64,000 nt of DNA, taken from the NCBI RefSeq assembly GCF_000236905.1, contig NC_016528.1:258001-322000 (forward strand), given 5' to 3'. Positions 1-9,519 of the stretch are shown here, piece after piece (positions within the stretch are counted from its first letter, which is position 1; each line of letters begins with the position of its first letter). The translations under genes were made by a program, and so were the position numbers. Below the pieces are notes generated by a model. The model was not told where the DNA came from. It ran no database searches and saw nothing but the letters and a program-made list of their open reading frames with translations. This DNA comes from Tetrapisispora phaffii CBS 4417. Its lineage: Eukaryota; Ascomycota; Saccharomycetes; Saccharomycetales; Saccharomycetaceae.

Positions 1-283
1 CTGACAGAAACGAAATACCAGTCGAAACTGTGTAAAAAATAGGAATAATTCCCAATTCAACAATCTTAGCCAACGATAAATGTCTTGCTAGCTTACTAAA
101 AATCAAACAAGGAGTGAATAAATCGACATTCAATGAGGACACGATCTTTTGTGCATTTTTAGGCAGTAAACCCATATAAGCACTCCAAAATCCAGCTAAT
201 GAAATTATAACAACCTGTAAAACTGATTGAAACACTGAATAAGCAATTTCAGAAAATGAAATATTATTAACATATTCCAACAT
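1..283 (-). CDS. YBR287W-type auxin-efflux-carrier-family membrane protein, N-terminal part (cut by window edge)
   Basis: This reading frame is open from an ATG at 283 to the first base of the window, giving about 94 residues of an N-terminus. They include two hydrophobic stretches, one around VVIISLAGFWSAYMGLLPKN and one near the window edge, separated by FTPCLIFSKLARHLS. That layout is typical of the first helices of the auxin efflux carrier (AEC/PIN-like) family of fungal ER or vacuolar transporters. The position next to APE3 and the orientation match S. cerevisiae YBR287W, which neighbours APE3 (YBR286W). The family assignment rests on this short segment plus synteny. The transported substrate is unknown, and the C-terminal part lies outside the window. 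Confidence 0.75.
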   Translation of the reverse strand, partial: MLEYVNNISFSEIAYSVFQSVLQVVIISLAGFWSAYMGLLPKNAQKIVSSLNVDLFTPCLIFSKLARHLSLAKIVELGIIPIFYTVSTGISFLS

Positions 284-1488
284 ATTTAGCAAATGAAAAA
301 TTATATATATATATTACTAGCTATGGTGATTTTTTTTATTCTCTGAAGGATGTAATAACTAATAACTAGTACCGGTAACACTGATTATACATACGATGCC
401 ATTAGTTCCCAAATATTGCAGGAATCAGAAAGAAACTTTAATTTATAAGTTCAAATTTTATATTCACCTTTATATAATGTTACTAAATTTTATATCAAAG
501 GGACAAAAATTACCGTTCGAACAACCAAAAAGGGTAAAACCTTGAAAAGAAATGGCAAAAACGTTTTTTAAGCCTCATCGATGACTATAGTGTTGATGTC
601 AAGGAAGTACCAAGATTTTTAAATGTGTATGATTGTTAAATTAATAATCGTTGGTATGTTTTCGAAGCAGGGATCATAGACATTTTTAAGCCCTGTGTTT
701 TTATCATTACACGTATATGCTGGTGATGAAAACCTTCCGATGATACAAAAACCTGGGATATCGATGCTTTGCACTGCCGCTTTCGATTTTCCAGATACGT
801 TTAGAGATGTTCTGGTTTCCATCGTGATATGCCGTTAGTGGGATGAGTGTTCTAAGCCTTTAAAGAGTATTATAACTGCATTGTTCTTTGTAACGGTCAC
901 CCACGAGTAGAATATTGTTGAAACTAAATAACGACTATACATACATATATATATCGACATTTGCGTTATTTTTCAAGTTCACCATCTTATACTACTCTGA
1001 GCTACTCTTGACATGGCGTCATAATGCATGTTCTGATAGTTTGCTTACCATGTTTGCTGATCGTCAAATTGACGTCTCATTGCAATTAGGATCCGATATT
1101 GAACACAAAACAACGACCAAGTAGTAGGAAGGATCTCATCCATAACTCAAAGTATTAAGATAAACCACATTCCTTGATCATTTGCCACAAACGAAAGGCT
1201 CTTGTATCTTCAAGACAGTTCTTATATCTTATGTTCTCTATTCACTATTGCTACTTTATTTTCATAGGGTTTTCGGTTATTAATTTTCTAACATAGCTAA
1301 GAATTCAAACTGAAAAATAGTTAACAGGTATACATTAACTTTGTAATTAGTTTCTGTTATCTGGTTAAAACAATACAATCAAGTATACATATGCCTATAC
1401 TTGCCAATTGATTAAGTATTTGAGGTACAATTTGTTTTCTAGTGATCAATTAACTTGAACGTAGTGATAACAGTGTCATCCGTGCAAC
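284..1488. other. Intergenic, divergent promoters of the YBR287W-type gene and JEM1
   Basis: This AT-rich spacer holds only short ORFs of 67-69 codons with no recognisable domains. There is a TA run near 301-313. I see no tRNA or repeat and no motif I would name. Confidence 0.5.
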
Positions 1489-3489
1489 ATGCTAGCAGAC
1501 ATATTGTTTATTTTCTATGTTTATTTAGTTCAACTTGTTTATTGTCAAGATGCAGTTGACCTTGATACTGTAGATCTCAGGTGTGATTATGATGCCTTTG
1601 AAGTTGCTTTGAGAGAGATCAAGTATGATAAAGAAGCTTCAACTATGTATAATGTATTACTAGAAAATATTCAAAAATGTAATGCTGAAAAATATTCAAA
1701 TGAATATGTGAAAAAAATAAAATTAATCAATGAATTGTTATACAAACATGGTTTATTAGAATTATCAAATGGACAGGAGTTAAAATCATTAAGAAAGTTC
1801 CAAGAAATAATAAATAATTACAGCGACATCAACGACACAACTGAATCCTTAAGGGAAAGTGACCCATATTTTACTCTGGCCAAAGAAAGATATTCAAATA
1901 TTAACTCCTTATTTGGTAATTGGGAGTCAATTGATGCGTTATTTAGCTTAAATACAAAGAGGGAAGATAGGAATTTAAAAGACCAATCGAAAATAAAAGA
2001 ACTAACTTATAAAAATCTGCTGAATGAAGTAGAAAATAATTTGAGTCAACAAAATGAACAGCGTAATTCGGAAAAGATAGATCAATTATTCAATGAACTA
2101 TTCCAAATCTCTCCATTTAATATAAAATCAAGATATTTACATATCAATTACCTTTTAGCGGAGTTGGGGGAGTCTATCGATGATTTGTCAATATCATACG
2201 ATTTAATTAAATCATATCAAATAATTATTGAAAAAAATAGTTTAAGTTTGTCTTTAAATGAAAGAAGAGATATTAGATTAAATATAGCTATCATTCAAAC
2301 TTTTTTACTTGGTGTTGACTCTTCACGCACAATAAAATCTTGTCTGCAATTAGACATGGACTTTCAACCATGTAAAATGATATTCAGCTTACAATCCAAA
2401 ATCAACAAGATCAACCCACACAGATCTTTACTTTTAGATTCTGATGAATACAAAAGCGGTTCATACAACGACAATAGCAACATTAACTGGAATCAAATTA
2501 TCAAATTGTATTTATTGGACAAAAAGCCAGTCATAAAATTAAATAATGAGGAGAAAAAAGAGTTTGAAAACAATTATAAATTAATCCAGAAAATTTCAAA
2601 GGTAATGCTAATAATACTTTTTGAAAATACAAATATCGACGTACTAAATTCAGACAAGTTTAATGATGTTGAATTAATTAAATATATTGATGCTCTTTTA
2701 TGTCAAAGTTCGACGGAGGACCCCGATTACAAAAAATTAACGAATCCATATTGTAAAAAAGCTCTTAAGAATGTAATGACAAAATCTCAATGGACTAATT
2801 TTGGTAAAACTTTAAAAAATTATGAACCATTTCCAATTGATGAGTTAAGAAATATTTGGAATAACTATCCCCATTTAGCAATCCATGCTATAGAAGTAAT
2901 TCTAAAGAAGTTGGACAATGATAAGTTTAAAAAATATGGTGAATTAAGAGATGAATTGAAAAGATTTTTTGACGAAATTGGTGCTCGTGAAGCCAATAAT
3001 CAATTTATTAAAAAACAATATGAAAATTTCGAAGAACTTCAAAAAAATATGTATCAAAATGCTCATAATCAACAGCAAAGACAATATCAACATCAGTATC
3101 AACAGCAGCAACAACAGCAACAACAGCATCAACCACCTCCTCAACATGGTGAATTTGGAAACAAAGACTTCTATAAAGTACTAAGTATTCCTACTAGTGC
3201 TACAGACAAAGAAATACGAAAGGCATATTTACTGCTGACGAAAAAGTACCATCCTGATAAACAAGGTCAGCTATCTCCCAAACAACAAGCGAAAAACCAT
3301 GCTAAAATGATTGCTATTAATGAAGCTTATGAAATTCTGAGTGATGAAAATAAACGTAGAGACTATGACAATTCTAGAGGAGGAAGTAGAAACCCATCCC
3401 AAGGTAGGCCAGGAGGTCCAGGAGGTCCAGGTGGCCAAGGTAATCCATTTGATTTCGGAAATAATTTCAACTTTAATTTTAGATTTTAG
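1489..3489 (+). CDS. JEM1: ER DnaJ-like co-chaperone Jem1
   Basis: The protein is 666 aa, close to S. cerevisiae Jem1 (645 aa). An N-terminal hydrophobic segment (LFIFYVYLVQLVYC) acts as signal or anchor. A long helical, TPR-like middle follows, and a J domain sits unusually at the C-terminal end, from about residue 560 (KDFYKVLSIPTSATDKEIRK) with the HPD motif at about 588-590. A Gln-rich linker (about residues 525-550) precedes the J domain and a Gly/Pro/Asn-rich tail follows it. Jem1 is an ER-lumenal partner of the Hsp70 Kar2/BiP. The family acts in nuclear fusion during mating (karyogamy) and in ER-associated degradation. The neighbour PSF2 downstream matches the YJL073W-YJL072C order, but APE3 sits between them, as expected for merged WGD sister regions. 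The ATG at 1489 directly precedes the signal segment. Confidence 0.92.
   Translation: MLADILFIFYVYLVQLVYCQDAVDLDTVDLRCDYDAFEVALREIKYDKEASTMYNVLLENIQKCNAEKYSNEYVKKIKLINELLYKHGLLELSNGQELKSLRKFQEIINNYSDINDTTESLRESDPYFTLAKERYSNINSLFGNWESIDALFSLNTKREDRNLKDQSKIKELTYKNLLNEVENNLSQQNEQRNSEKIDQLFNELFQISPFNIKSRYLHINYLLAELGESIDDLSISYDLIKSYQIIIEKNSLSLSLNERRDIRLNIAIIQTFLLGVDSSRTIKSCLQLDMDFQPCKMIFSLQSKINKINPHRSLLLDSDEYKSGSYNDNSNINWNQIIKLYLLDKKPVIKLNNEEKKEFENNYKLIQKISKVMLIILFENTNIDVLNSDKFNDVELIKYIDALLCQSSTEDPDYKKLTNPYCKKALKNVMTKSQWTNFGKTLKNYEPFPIDELRNIWNNYPHLAIHAIEVILKKLDNDKFKKYGELRDELKRFFDEIGAREANNQFIKKQYENFEELQKNMYQNAHNQQQRQYQHQYQQQQQQQQQHQPPPQHGEFGNKDFYKVLSIPTSATDKEIRKAYLLLTKKYHPDKQGQLSPKQQAKNHAKMIAINEAYEILSDENKRRDYDNSRGGSRNPSQGRPGGPGGPGGQGNPFDFGNNFNFNFRF
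3070..3145 (+). repeat. CAR-type trinucleotide run encoding the Jem1 poly-Gln linker
   Basis: Imperfect CAA/CAG/CAT codons encode a Gln/His-rich linker just before the J domain. It is probably a length-variable region. Confidence 0.7.
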
Positions 3490-3690
3490 TCATGATTAAT
3501 ATTAACCATATAGTACAGATTTATAGAAATTTACGTAATTGTATATCGCGTACTTATTAAATTAATAAAGTTTAGCAATTTCAAAGATAAAAACGTTTTT
3601 GGTAGAATTTATTTTCATGGTAAATAGATAATTTAACTCAGTAAAGAAATTATAAAAACATCCATTTGAATTTGGTCGAGGTTATACAAT

Positions 3691-5667
3691 CTAATAAACC
3701 AATTGATTACCCTTGTATTTGAATCCTTGTCCAACAGCCCTGTGCATTTTATATTCGTTAGCAGATGGCTCGTGGTGCTTGGCTTCCTTGGTGGATTGCT
3801 TGTGGTGTTTGTCCTCCTTGGTGGATGGCTTGCGGTGTTTGTCCTCCTTGATGGATGGCTCGTGGTGCTTGGCTTCTTTGGTGGATGGCTTGTGGTGCTT
3901 GGCTTCTTTGGTGGATGGCTTGTGGTGCTTGTCCTCCTTGGCGGATGGCTCTTGATGTTTATTGCATTTCTTTTTGGTTTTAACTACATCATCAGCTATC
4001 AAAGTCGAATTTTCTCTAACTGGAAATCCTTCCAAAGAGTTAGCATATGTGGCAACTGAATGAGCAATCAATTTGGTGTTGACTAAGAAAGCATCCCAGG
4101 CTAAGTTTGAAACGTCATCACATAACAAATGATAACATTTGTCTAAAACACCCCCATTGAAAACATTATCCTTTTCAGCACCAGCAGCAATACCACCAGC
4201 AGGAATACCGTTGTTAATGAAACCGACATAATCGGATCTGCCATCAAATGGAATTAGAGTATAGTTTAGATTATGAGATTTGTAATAGTCAATGTATAGA
4301 TCTCTCAATTCTTCAGAACCCTTTGGATTGTCGATGTTGTTAGCGTCGTAAACTTCGTATTCATAGTTTGGAGAAGCCATCATGTCATAATCCATAAACA
4401 TTCTGATCTTACTGTTTTCTTTTGGACACAAATGGTCGGCATAGTAATTCGAGCCAAGTAAACCTTCTTCTTCAGCAGACCACCAAGCAAAACGTACTTT
4501 GTTAGTTATCTTGAAATGAGTTAATTGCTTGGCAACGGTTAATAATGAAATGGTACCAGAACCATCATCATTGATACCTGGACCTTCTTCAACCGAGTCA
4601 GAGTGGGCACCTAAACCAATGATATTGTTTGGGTCACCTCTCTTAGTGTCAGCTATGACGTTGACGGTTCTAATGTTTTTAACATAAGAGTCCATGGCAA
4701 AGTTTAGAGTATAATTCGAATCGTTTTCAATCGAAGTGATCAATAGTTGACCAGTTTGGTAAGTAACACCAATAGTAGAAACTGTGTGTTTCTTTGGTTT
4801 TTCTAAAGTTGCATGTAAACCAGTGGATTGTGGATCGTTGTCAAATATAACAGCAGCTTCAAAGCCGAACTTACCAGCAAGTTCACTCTTTGTACCAAAT
4901 GAACATTGGCCTCTTTCAATCAAAGCTATTAACTTTTCTTTTTTTTCATGTTTATTGTGTTTATTATGTTTCTTTGATTTCTTACCAGTAGATTTTTTGG
5001 ATTGCTTATCTTTTTTATCGGAACGTTTTTCGAAGTAGATAGAGTCTTCTTTTTCATTTGAAGAGTTTTCAGCATTCAAAGCTTGTAGAGCAACCTTATA
5101 ATCTTCTTCGTTACAACCTAAGTTTGCAATATGAACAACTCTACCTGTGAAAGGCTTAACAGGAGGAGATAAACTCAAAGCGGTTGAATTAATGAAAGGT
5201 TCACCAGTTACACCGTCAGTCAAGTTAAATGAATTAATCTTACCACTCAAAGCGTCAAAATGCTGCAAAGAGACATCATAATAGTCTTTCATTTGATCGA
5301 ATTGCTTCAAAATGTATTTAATTGTCTTTCTATGCCCTTTTGAACCAATGACTCTGGTTGGGTGACCATAGTGCTTTTCAGAAGCCTCAGCAATATGATA
5401 CAAATCCCAAGCAGTAGCATTCAAATCATCAATAGAAATAGACTCTTGGAGTTTGTTTGAGTCCACTTGTGGTTTTAAGAAATAAGGGATATGAGGTAGG
5501 ATATTGGAGAATAACGAAGGTGGATTAGAATCTGGCTTGTGATTCTGGTCTAACAGCGCATCCCTAGTTTTGTCCAGTTGGAATGCCTCTTGAACTATTT
5601 CAGGTAATACATAACCACTCGAGATACTGGCAGATAGTGCAAATAATGCACCCGTCTTAAGTAACAT
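3691..5667 (-). CDS. APE3: Vacuolar aminopeptidase Y (M28 zinc peptidase with PA domain)
   Basis: The predicted protein is 658 aa. A signal peptide (LLKTGALFALSASISSGYV) is followed by a propeptide-like region. A PA (protease-associated) domain at about 160-340 is interrupted by a Lys-rich insertion (KKDKQSKKSTGKKSKKHNKH). The M28 peptidase domain shows the expected zinc and catalytic residues: GLGAHSDSVEEGPGINDDGSG, WWSAEEEGLLGS, MFMDYDMM and CYHLLCDD. The homologue S. cerevisiae Ape3 (YBR286W, 537 aa) is a soluble vacuolar aminopeptidase activated by proteolysis. This copy is about 120 residues longer because of the Lys-rich insertion and a C-terminal tail of seven decapeptide repeats. The ATG at 5667 directly precedes the signal peptide. 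Confidence 0.93.
   Translation of the reverse strand: MLLKTGALFALSASISSGYVLPEIVQEAFQLDKTRDALLDQNHKPDSNPPSLFSNILPHIPYFLKPQVDSNKLQESISIDDLNATAWDLYHIAEASEKHYGHPTRVIGSKGHRKTIKYILKQFDQMKDYYDVSLQHFDALSGKINSFNLTDGVTGEPFINSTALSLSPPVKPFTGRVVHIANLGCNEEDYKVALQALNAENSSNEKEDSIYFEKRSDKKDKQSKKSTGKKSKKHNKHNKHEKKEKLIALIERGQCSFGTKSELAGKFGFEAAVIFDNDPQSTGLHATLEKPKKHTVSTIGVTYQTGQLLITSIENDSNYTLNFAMDSYVKNIRTVNVIADTKRGDPNNIIGLGAHSDSVEEGPGINDDGSGTISLLTVAKQLTHFKITNKVRFAWWSAEEEGLLGSNYYADHLCPKENSKIRMFMDYDMMASPNYEYEVYDANNIDNPKGSEELRDLYIDYYKSHNLNYTLIPFDGRSDYVGFINNGIPAGGIAAGAEKDNVFNGGVLDKCYHLLCDDVSNLAWDAFLVNTKLIAHSVATYANSLEGFPVRENSTLIADDVVKTKKKCNKHQEPSAKEDKHHKPSTKEAKHHKPSTKEAKHHEPSIKEDKHRKPSTKEDKHHKQSTKEAKHHEPSANEYKMHRAVGQGFKYKGNQLVY
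3762..3960 (-). repeat. 30-bp tandem repeat encoding the Ape3 C-terminal decapeptide tail
   Basis: About seven tandem 30-bp units encode KHHKPSTKEA-like decapeptides (variants KHQEPSAKED, KHHEPSIKED, KHRKPSTKED, KHHKQSTKEA, KHHEPSANEY). Because the unit is a multiple of three and has few stops, all frames stay open. This produces shadow ORFs on the opposite strand. Confidence 0.9.
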
Positions 5668-6465
5668 CTTAGTTATAATGAAAATATATTGTTATTGTAC
5701 TGTGATCTTTACTTTCTTCAAATTTCCCCATCAACTCTAAATTGAAGCAAAAATAAACAAACAAATATCCCCCATATATATATAAATATATATGTTTTTA
5801 ATAACAAGGATTAAGTTGTTCCAATGTTCAGATAACGAACGAGATCTGGAGTCTTATGTTTCGTCCAATACTCACTTCCAATCTGTGTCTACCTCATGTT
5901 GCACCCAGTTTCGCTACTGTTGTTTGATTGGGAAATCGAAAGCTTTTTGCTTTTTTTTCTTTTTTCCCTTTTTCGGACAGCACCGGGTCTGCCAAGCTGA
6001 AAGTCTCATTTACAGATACATCAGTTATCCACAAAAGACTCAGCCTCGAGACAGCTATGTGTCCAATACATACTGGAATTGAAACGCCAAGAGTTGTTGA
6101 GAACACTTCGCTGCGATACGATGTGATACAGGCTGAGTCCTTGGAATTGTAATTGTTTGTTGTTCCATGTTTCGCAGTAGTTACGTCCGTGCACTCAAAA
6201 GTTCGTGAAAATGCCAGTTGTCGTGATTAAATATGCTTTATTGTCTTCAACATACAATTCTGGGAGCCAACGTAAATAATCAGACCTGAGGAGACTGATG
6301 CTGTTGTCTTATGATTATCTGTCTAAGAAATAGAAATACGTAAACTATTGTTATCTCAAATAGATTATAGTCTCCATGCCGTCGAAAATAACCGTAGCTG
6401 CGCTTAGTCAGGTATTCCTTAAAATAACAAACGTATTTCAATTTTCGGTAGTTGTCAGCAACATC
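5668..6465. other. Intergenic upstream of APE3
   Basis: This spacer is the APE3 promoter side and the downstream side of PSF2. It holds a TATATATATAAATATATAT stretch about 100 bp upstream of the APE3 start and a T-rich run near 5948-5972. The overlapping short ORFs look like chance. Confidence 0.5.
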
Positions 6466-7125
6466 CTAGATGCTCATGTTTATGTCTTGGCTTTGCGATT
6501 GTGTCTCATTTGCATTTGCAGATGCGTGTACTTCCCTTAACTTATCCATAATATCAGCTATGAATGGTCTCAATTCATTAATCTCCATTAAAGACAAATT
6601 ATCTAGTTGCAAATGAGACTCATTCAGTTGCTCAAGACCCTTCATGACCTTCAATTGTCTTATTTCCCTGAGATCTTGAATTTTGGTACGTAGCTCGTGA
6701 ATGGGGTCATTGAAGTCATCAGCTGCCTTCTTAAATAATATATTGGATAGAACTAGCCAATCCCACGGCATGGGACTGAACCTATCATGATAGCTCTCCT
6801 CATATCGTATCTTGTTTGACAACTCCTTGACCGTAAGCCATGATGGGGCTATGATGCTACATTTATTTTGTTGCTTTAACAATAAAGCCACCCACAGTGC
6901 AACTTCAGTAGTTTGCATGGCTACCATATTGTTCAAGTTGTTTTCATCACTAGTAATTAGTTTCCATCTAGTTTTATTGGTGTCCCCATTGCCGCTCAGG
7001 TTTCGATAATTTCTCACAGTTTGGCGTGTCGTAATACGAGGAAATATCTTGATATTTTCATTCTCGACAATGAATTGAATCTCATCCGGTGAAAAGGTTT
7101 CCTGCAAATGTGGTGGTAAACTCAT
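6466..7125 (-). CDS. PSF2: GINS complex subunit Psf2
   Basis: The protein is 219 aa (S. cerevisiae Psf2 is 213 aa). It opens with the diagnostic Psf2 N-terminus: LPPHLQETFSPDEIQFIVEN, followed by basic and hydrophobic residues (IKIFPRI). Further conserved segments are VALWVALLLKQQNKCSIIAP and the C-terminal helical part (HLQLDNLSLMEINELRPFI). Psf2 is one of four subunits of GINS, which joins Mcm2-7 and Cdc45 as the CMG replicative helicase in the nucleus. The convergent/divergent placement between JEM1 and ARG2 agrees with YJL073W-YJL072C-YJL071W. The Gln/Ser-rich C-terminus is not conserved. Confidence 0.93.
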   Translation of the reverse strand: MSLPPHLQETFSPDEIQFIVENENIKIFPRITTRQTVRNYRNLSGNGDTNKTRWKLITSDENNLNNMVAMQTTEVALWVALLLKQQNKCSIIAPSWLTVKELSNKIRYEESYHDRFSPMPWDWLVLSNILFKKAADDFNDPIHELRTKIQDLREIRQLKVMKGLEQLNESHLQLDNLSLMEINELRPFIADIMDKLREVHASANANETQSQSQDINMSI

Positions 7126-7661
7126 CTTAAAAAGTTAGGTATTTGTTTCGTGTACGCGGTTATATCAAGTCAATATATGGACTTTAAATTGTGATGAGTA
7201 GGCTTGTCTAAACTATAGTCAAAAAAAAGATTGTTGACTAAACTCATATCATTGATTTATATCCTTATATTTATATCTCATACCTATTTACATATCATAA
7301 TCGTCTTTTTAAAATAATGTTAAAAGTGTTTCTCGAATTCTATATTTGGTGTTTCTTTGATCAAGTATCAAAACCCGCCTACTATAAATTTCCGAGATTT
7401 TTCAATATACAAATTTGTGAAGAGTTGATAAGGCATTGATGTCAAAGAGTTGCTCAGTTTTTATAAGTAATTCCTTTGTTAATCGATATTAAAGTAACTC
7501 CGATGTCGTTAATTCATATATTGTAAATTATCTGAAGAGATAAACAGTTTACTTAATCTTGAAGTGCTCTCTCTTTTGAGCAATTTTGTAGCGACCTTTA
7601 TGCTGCTTTAGCGTCCTTCGTTGCAGAAGAACAATTTCTCGAATATTACTAGCATTTTTTA
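7126..7661. other. Divergent promoter region of PSF2 and ARG2
   Basis: This is a 536-bp AT-rich divergent spacer. A TGACTAA near 7233 resembles a weak Gcn4 site but is not the TGACTCA consensus. I see nothing else I can support. Confidence 0.4.
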
Positions 7662-9416
7662 ATGTGGAAGAAGTTATTATCTGGAGCACGGTTCAAACTA
7701 AACCAACCAAACAATTCATCTAAAAAATTAATACTTTCAGTTTTGAATTCTACGGCGACAAAACGTGAAGCAAGGGACTATTTAAATAAGTATACAGATG
7801 ATCCAAAAAAACAGAATTATTGTCTATTACTGGTGAGAAATCTCAGTGCATTGCATCCTTTCAAAGTCTCTCAGTTATCTGGTACTATTGAGAAAATAAA
7901 CATGTTGGGATTAAAATTTATATTCGTAATTCCTCCTGACTCTAAAAATATCGATGAAGATGCTGAAGTTTTAGATGCGATTACTACACTTGCTGGATTA
8001 AATCCCTTACATTTACAAAATGGTCTAATAAAAATGAAATCAGGAGAACTTCAATCAATTATTGAATCTCAAAGAAGTATTTTTACATTTGAAAATATAT
8101 ACAATAACATCACGCATTCTAAAAACAGTAACAACTTGGTACCAATTATCAAACCGATGTTATACGATGAGAAAACATCGACCAATTCATTAATTGAGAG
8201 TTCAAATTTATTTGTGAAACATATTTGTTTAAATGGAGTGTTGAATATTGATAAGTTTTTTATTATAAACGATATTGGTGGAATCCCTTCAACTGAAAGG
8301 AATTCAAACTCGCATGTTTTTATTAACTTATCCCAAGAATATCAACATCTAAACAGAGACCTTGAAAAAGTGATAAATTTATTGGAAGCAACAAAAGAGA
8401 ACAAAGCTGACCTTATAGAGCAATTGCACGTATTAAAAAATGGAGATGTCATCGAGAGTCTCATTGAAAAATATAAAGAGCATCTAAACGACTTGCAATT
8501 GATGAATTCTGCTTTATCATATCTTCCCAACTCATCAACTGGTTTAATAACAACTATTTCAGCTTCAAACACGTCCTCAGATAAGAAAAATCCACTTGTA
8601 TATAATATTTTAACGGATAGATCTTTGATTTCGTCATCACTCCCAATGTTTAAAAGAAAACTCATTAACGATACACCTGATTATAATCTCATCGAATATG
8701 ATCTTTATCCACAATATAGAAGTGAAAATGTACTTGAAGATGAAAAATCTACTGAAGATACTGCATTGGTTACAACCGTATTGAAAAGAGGTATTGATAT
8801 AAAGATATTCAATTACCGTACTTTAACACAATATAATAGTAAAGGAATACCGCCCTCTTTCTATTCAACAATTAAAGAAAACCATCTAATAGATGACCTT
8901 AAAATTGACTTAAAAAAATTGAATAAAATGATTAATAGATGTTTTGGAAGACAATTAGACCTCGAAAACTATCTAAAGAGAATAAATGGCCAAATTGCAA
9001 CAATAATTGTTATTGGGGATTATGATGGAATAGCAATTTTAACCCACGAAGGCCCTGATAACAACAAATTTGTGTATCTAGATAAATTTGCAATCGTTCC
9101 AGAAATGAAGGGGTCTTTGGGTATATCTGATATTATATTTAATCTCATGTTTAAAAGTTTCCCAAAGGAACTTTTATGGAGAAGTAAGAAAAACAATGCT
9201 GTCAATAAATGGTATTTCCAGAGGAGTGTAGGCGTTTTAGATCTGTCAATGGATTTTGGAAATGAAGATAAAACTGATAGAAAAGATAGCGAGTTTAAAT
9301 TATTCTACTATAGCGAACCTGAGATGCAAACCGAACACTTTTCAAATATTGAAAGAATTAGAGAGTATTCCAAATATATAAGGGACATTACTCCGAGCTG
9401 GGGAAAGAGAATGTAA
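7662..9416 (+). CDS. ARG2: Mitochondrial glutamate N-acetyltransferase (N-acetylglutamate synthase)
   Basis: The protein is 584 aa (S. cerevisiae Arg2 is 574 aa). A basic, Ser/Asn-rich N-terminus (MWKKLLSGARFKLNQPNNSS) fits a mitochondrial targeting signal. The middle has the amino-acid-kinase-like fold region. The C-terminal NAT domain carries VYLDKFAIVPEMKGSLGISD and LLWRSKKNNAVNKWYFQRSVG, both typical of fungal N-acetylglutamate synthases. The enzyme makes N-acetylglutamate from acetyl-CoA and glutamate, the first step of arginine and ornithine synthesis. In yeast it forms a feedback-inhibited complex with the N-acetylglutamate kinase Arg5,6. The gene order PSF2-ARG2-YJL070C is conserved. 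Confidence 0.93.
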   Translation: MWKKLLSGARFKLNQPNNSSKKLILSVLNSTATKREARDYLNKYTDDPKKQNYCLLLVRNLSALHPFKVSQLSGTIEKINMLGLKFIFVIPPDSKNIDEDAEVLDAITTLAGLNPLHLQNGLIKMKSGELQSIIESQRSIFTFENIYNNITHSKNSNNLVPIIKPMLYDEKTSTNSLIESSNLFVKHICLNGVLNIDKFFIINDIGGIPSTERNSNSHVFINLSQEYQHLNRDLEKVINLLEATKENKADLIEQLHVLKNGDVIESLIEKYKEHLNDLQLMNSALSYLPNSSTGLITTISASNTSSDKKNPLVYNILTDRSLISSSLPMFKRKLINDTPDYNLIEYDLYPQYRSENVLEDEKSTEDTALVTTVLKRGIDIKIFNYRTLTQYNSKGIPPSFYSTIKENHLIDDLKIDLKKLNKMINRCFGRQLDLENYLKRINGQIATIIVIGDYDGIAILTHEGPDNNKFVYLDKFAIVPEMKGSLGISDIIFNLMFKSFPKELLWRSKKNNAVNKWYFQRSVGVLDLSMDFGNEDKTDRKDSEFKLFYYSEPEMQTEHFSNIERIREYSKYIRDITPSWGKRM

Positions 9417-9519
9417 AAATTTAAGTGAAATCACGACTAGTTTGCATAAACTTATTATTTAGTGTTATTAAATAAAATGATAAAAAATCATATGGATCGT
9501 TAATTATGTTCTAATTTAT

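Noticed and set aside
619..822. 67-codon minus-strand ORF upstream of JEM1
   Set aside because: Short, no domain, in a promoter spacer; likely chance.
3703..4059. Leu/Val/Gly-rich plus-strand ORFs over the APE3 3' end
   Set aside because: They are opposite-strand shadows of the 30-bp repeat, which keeps all frames open.
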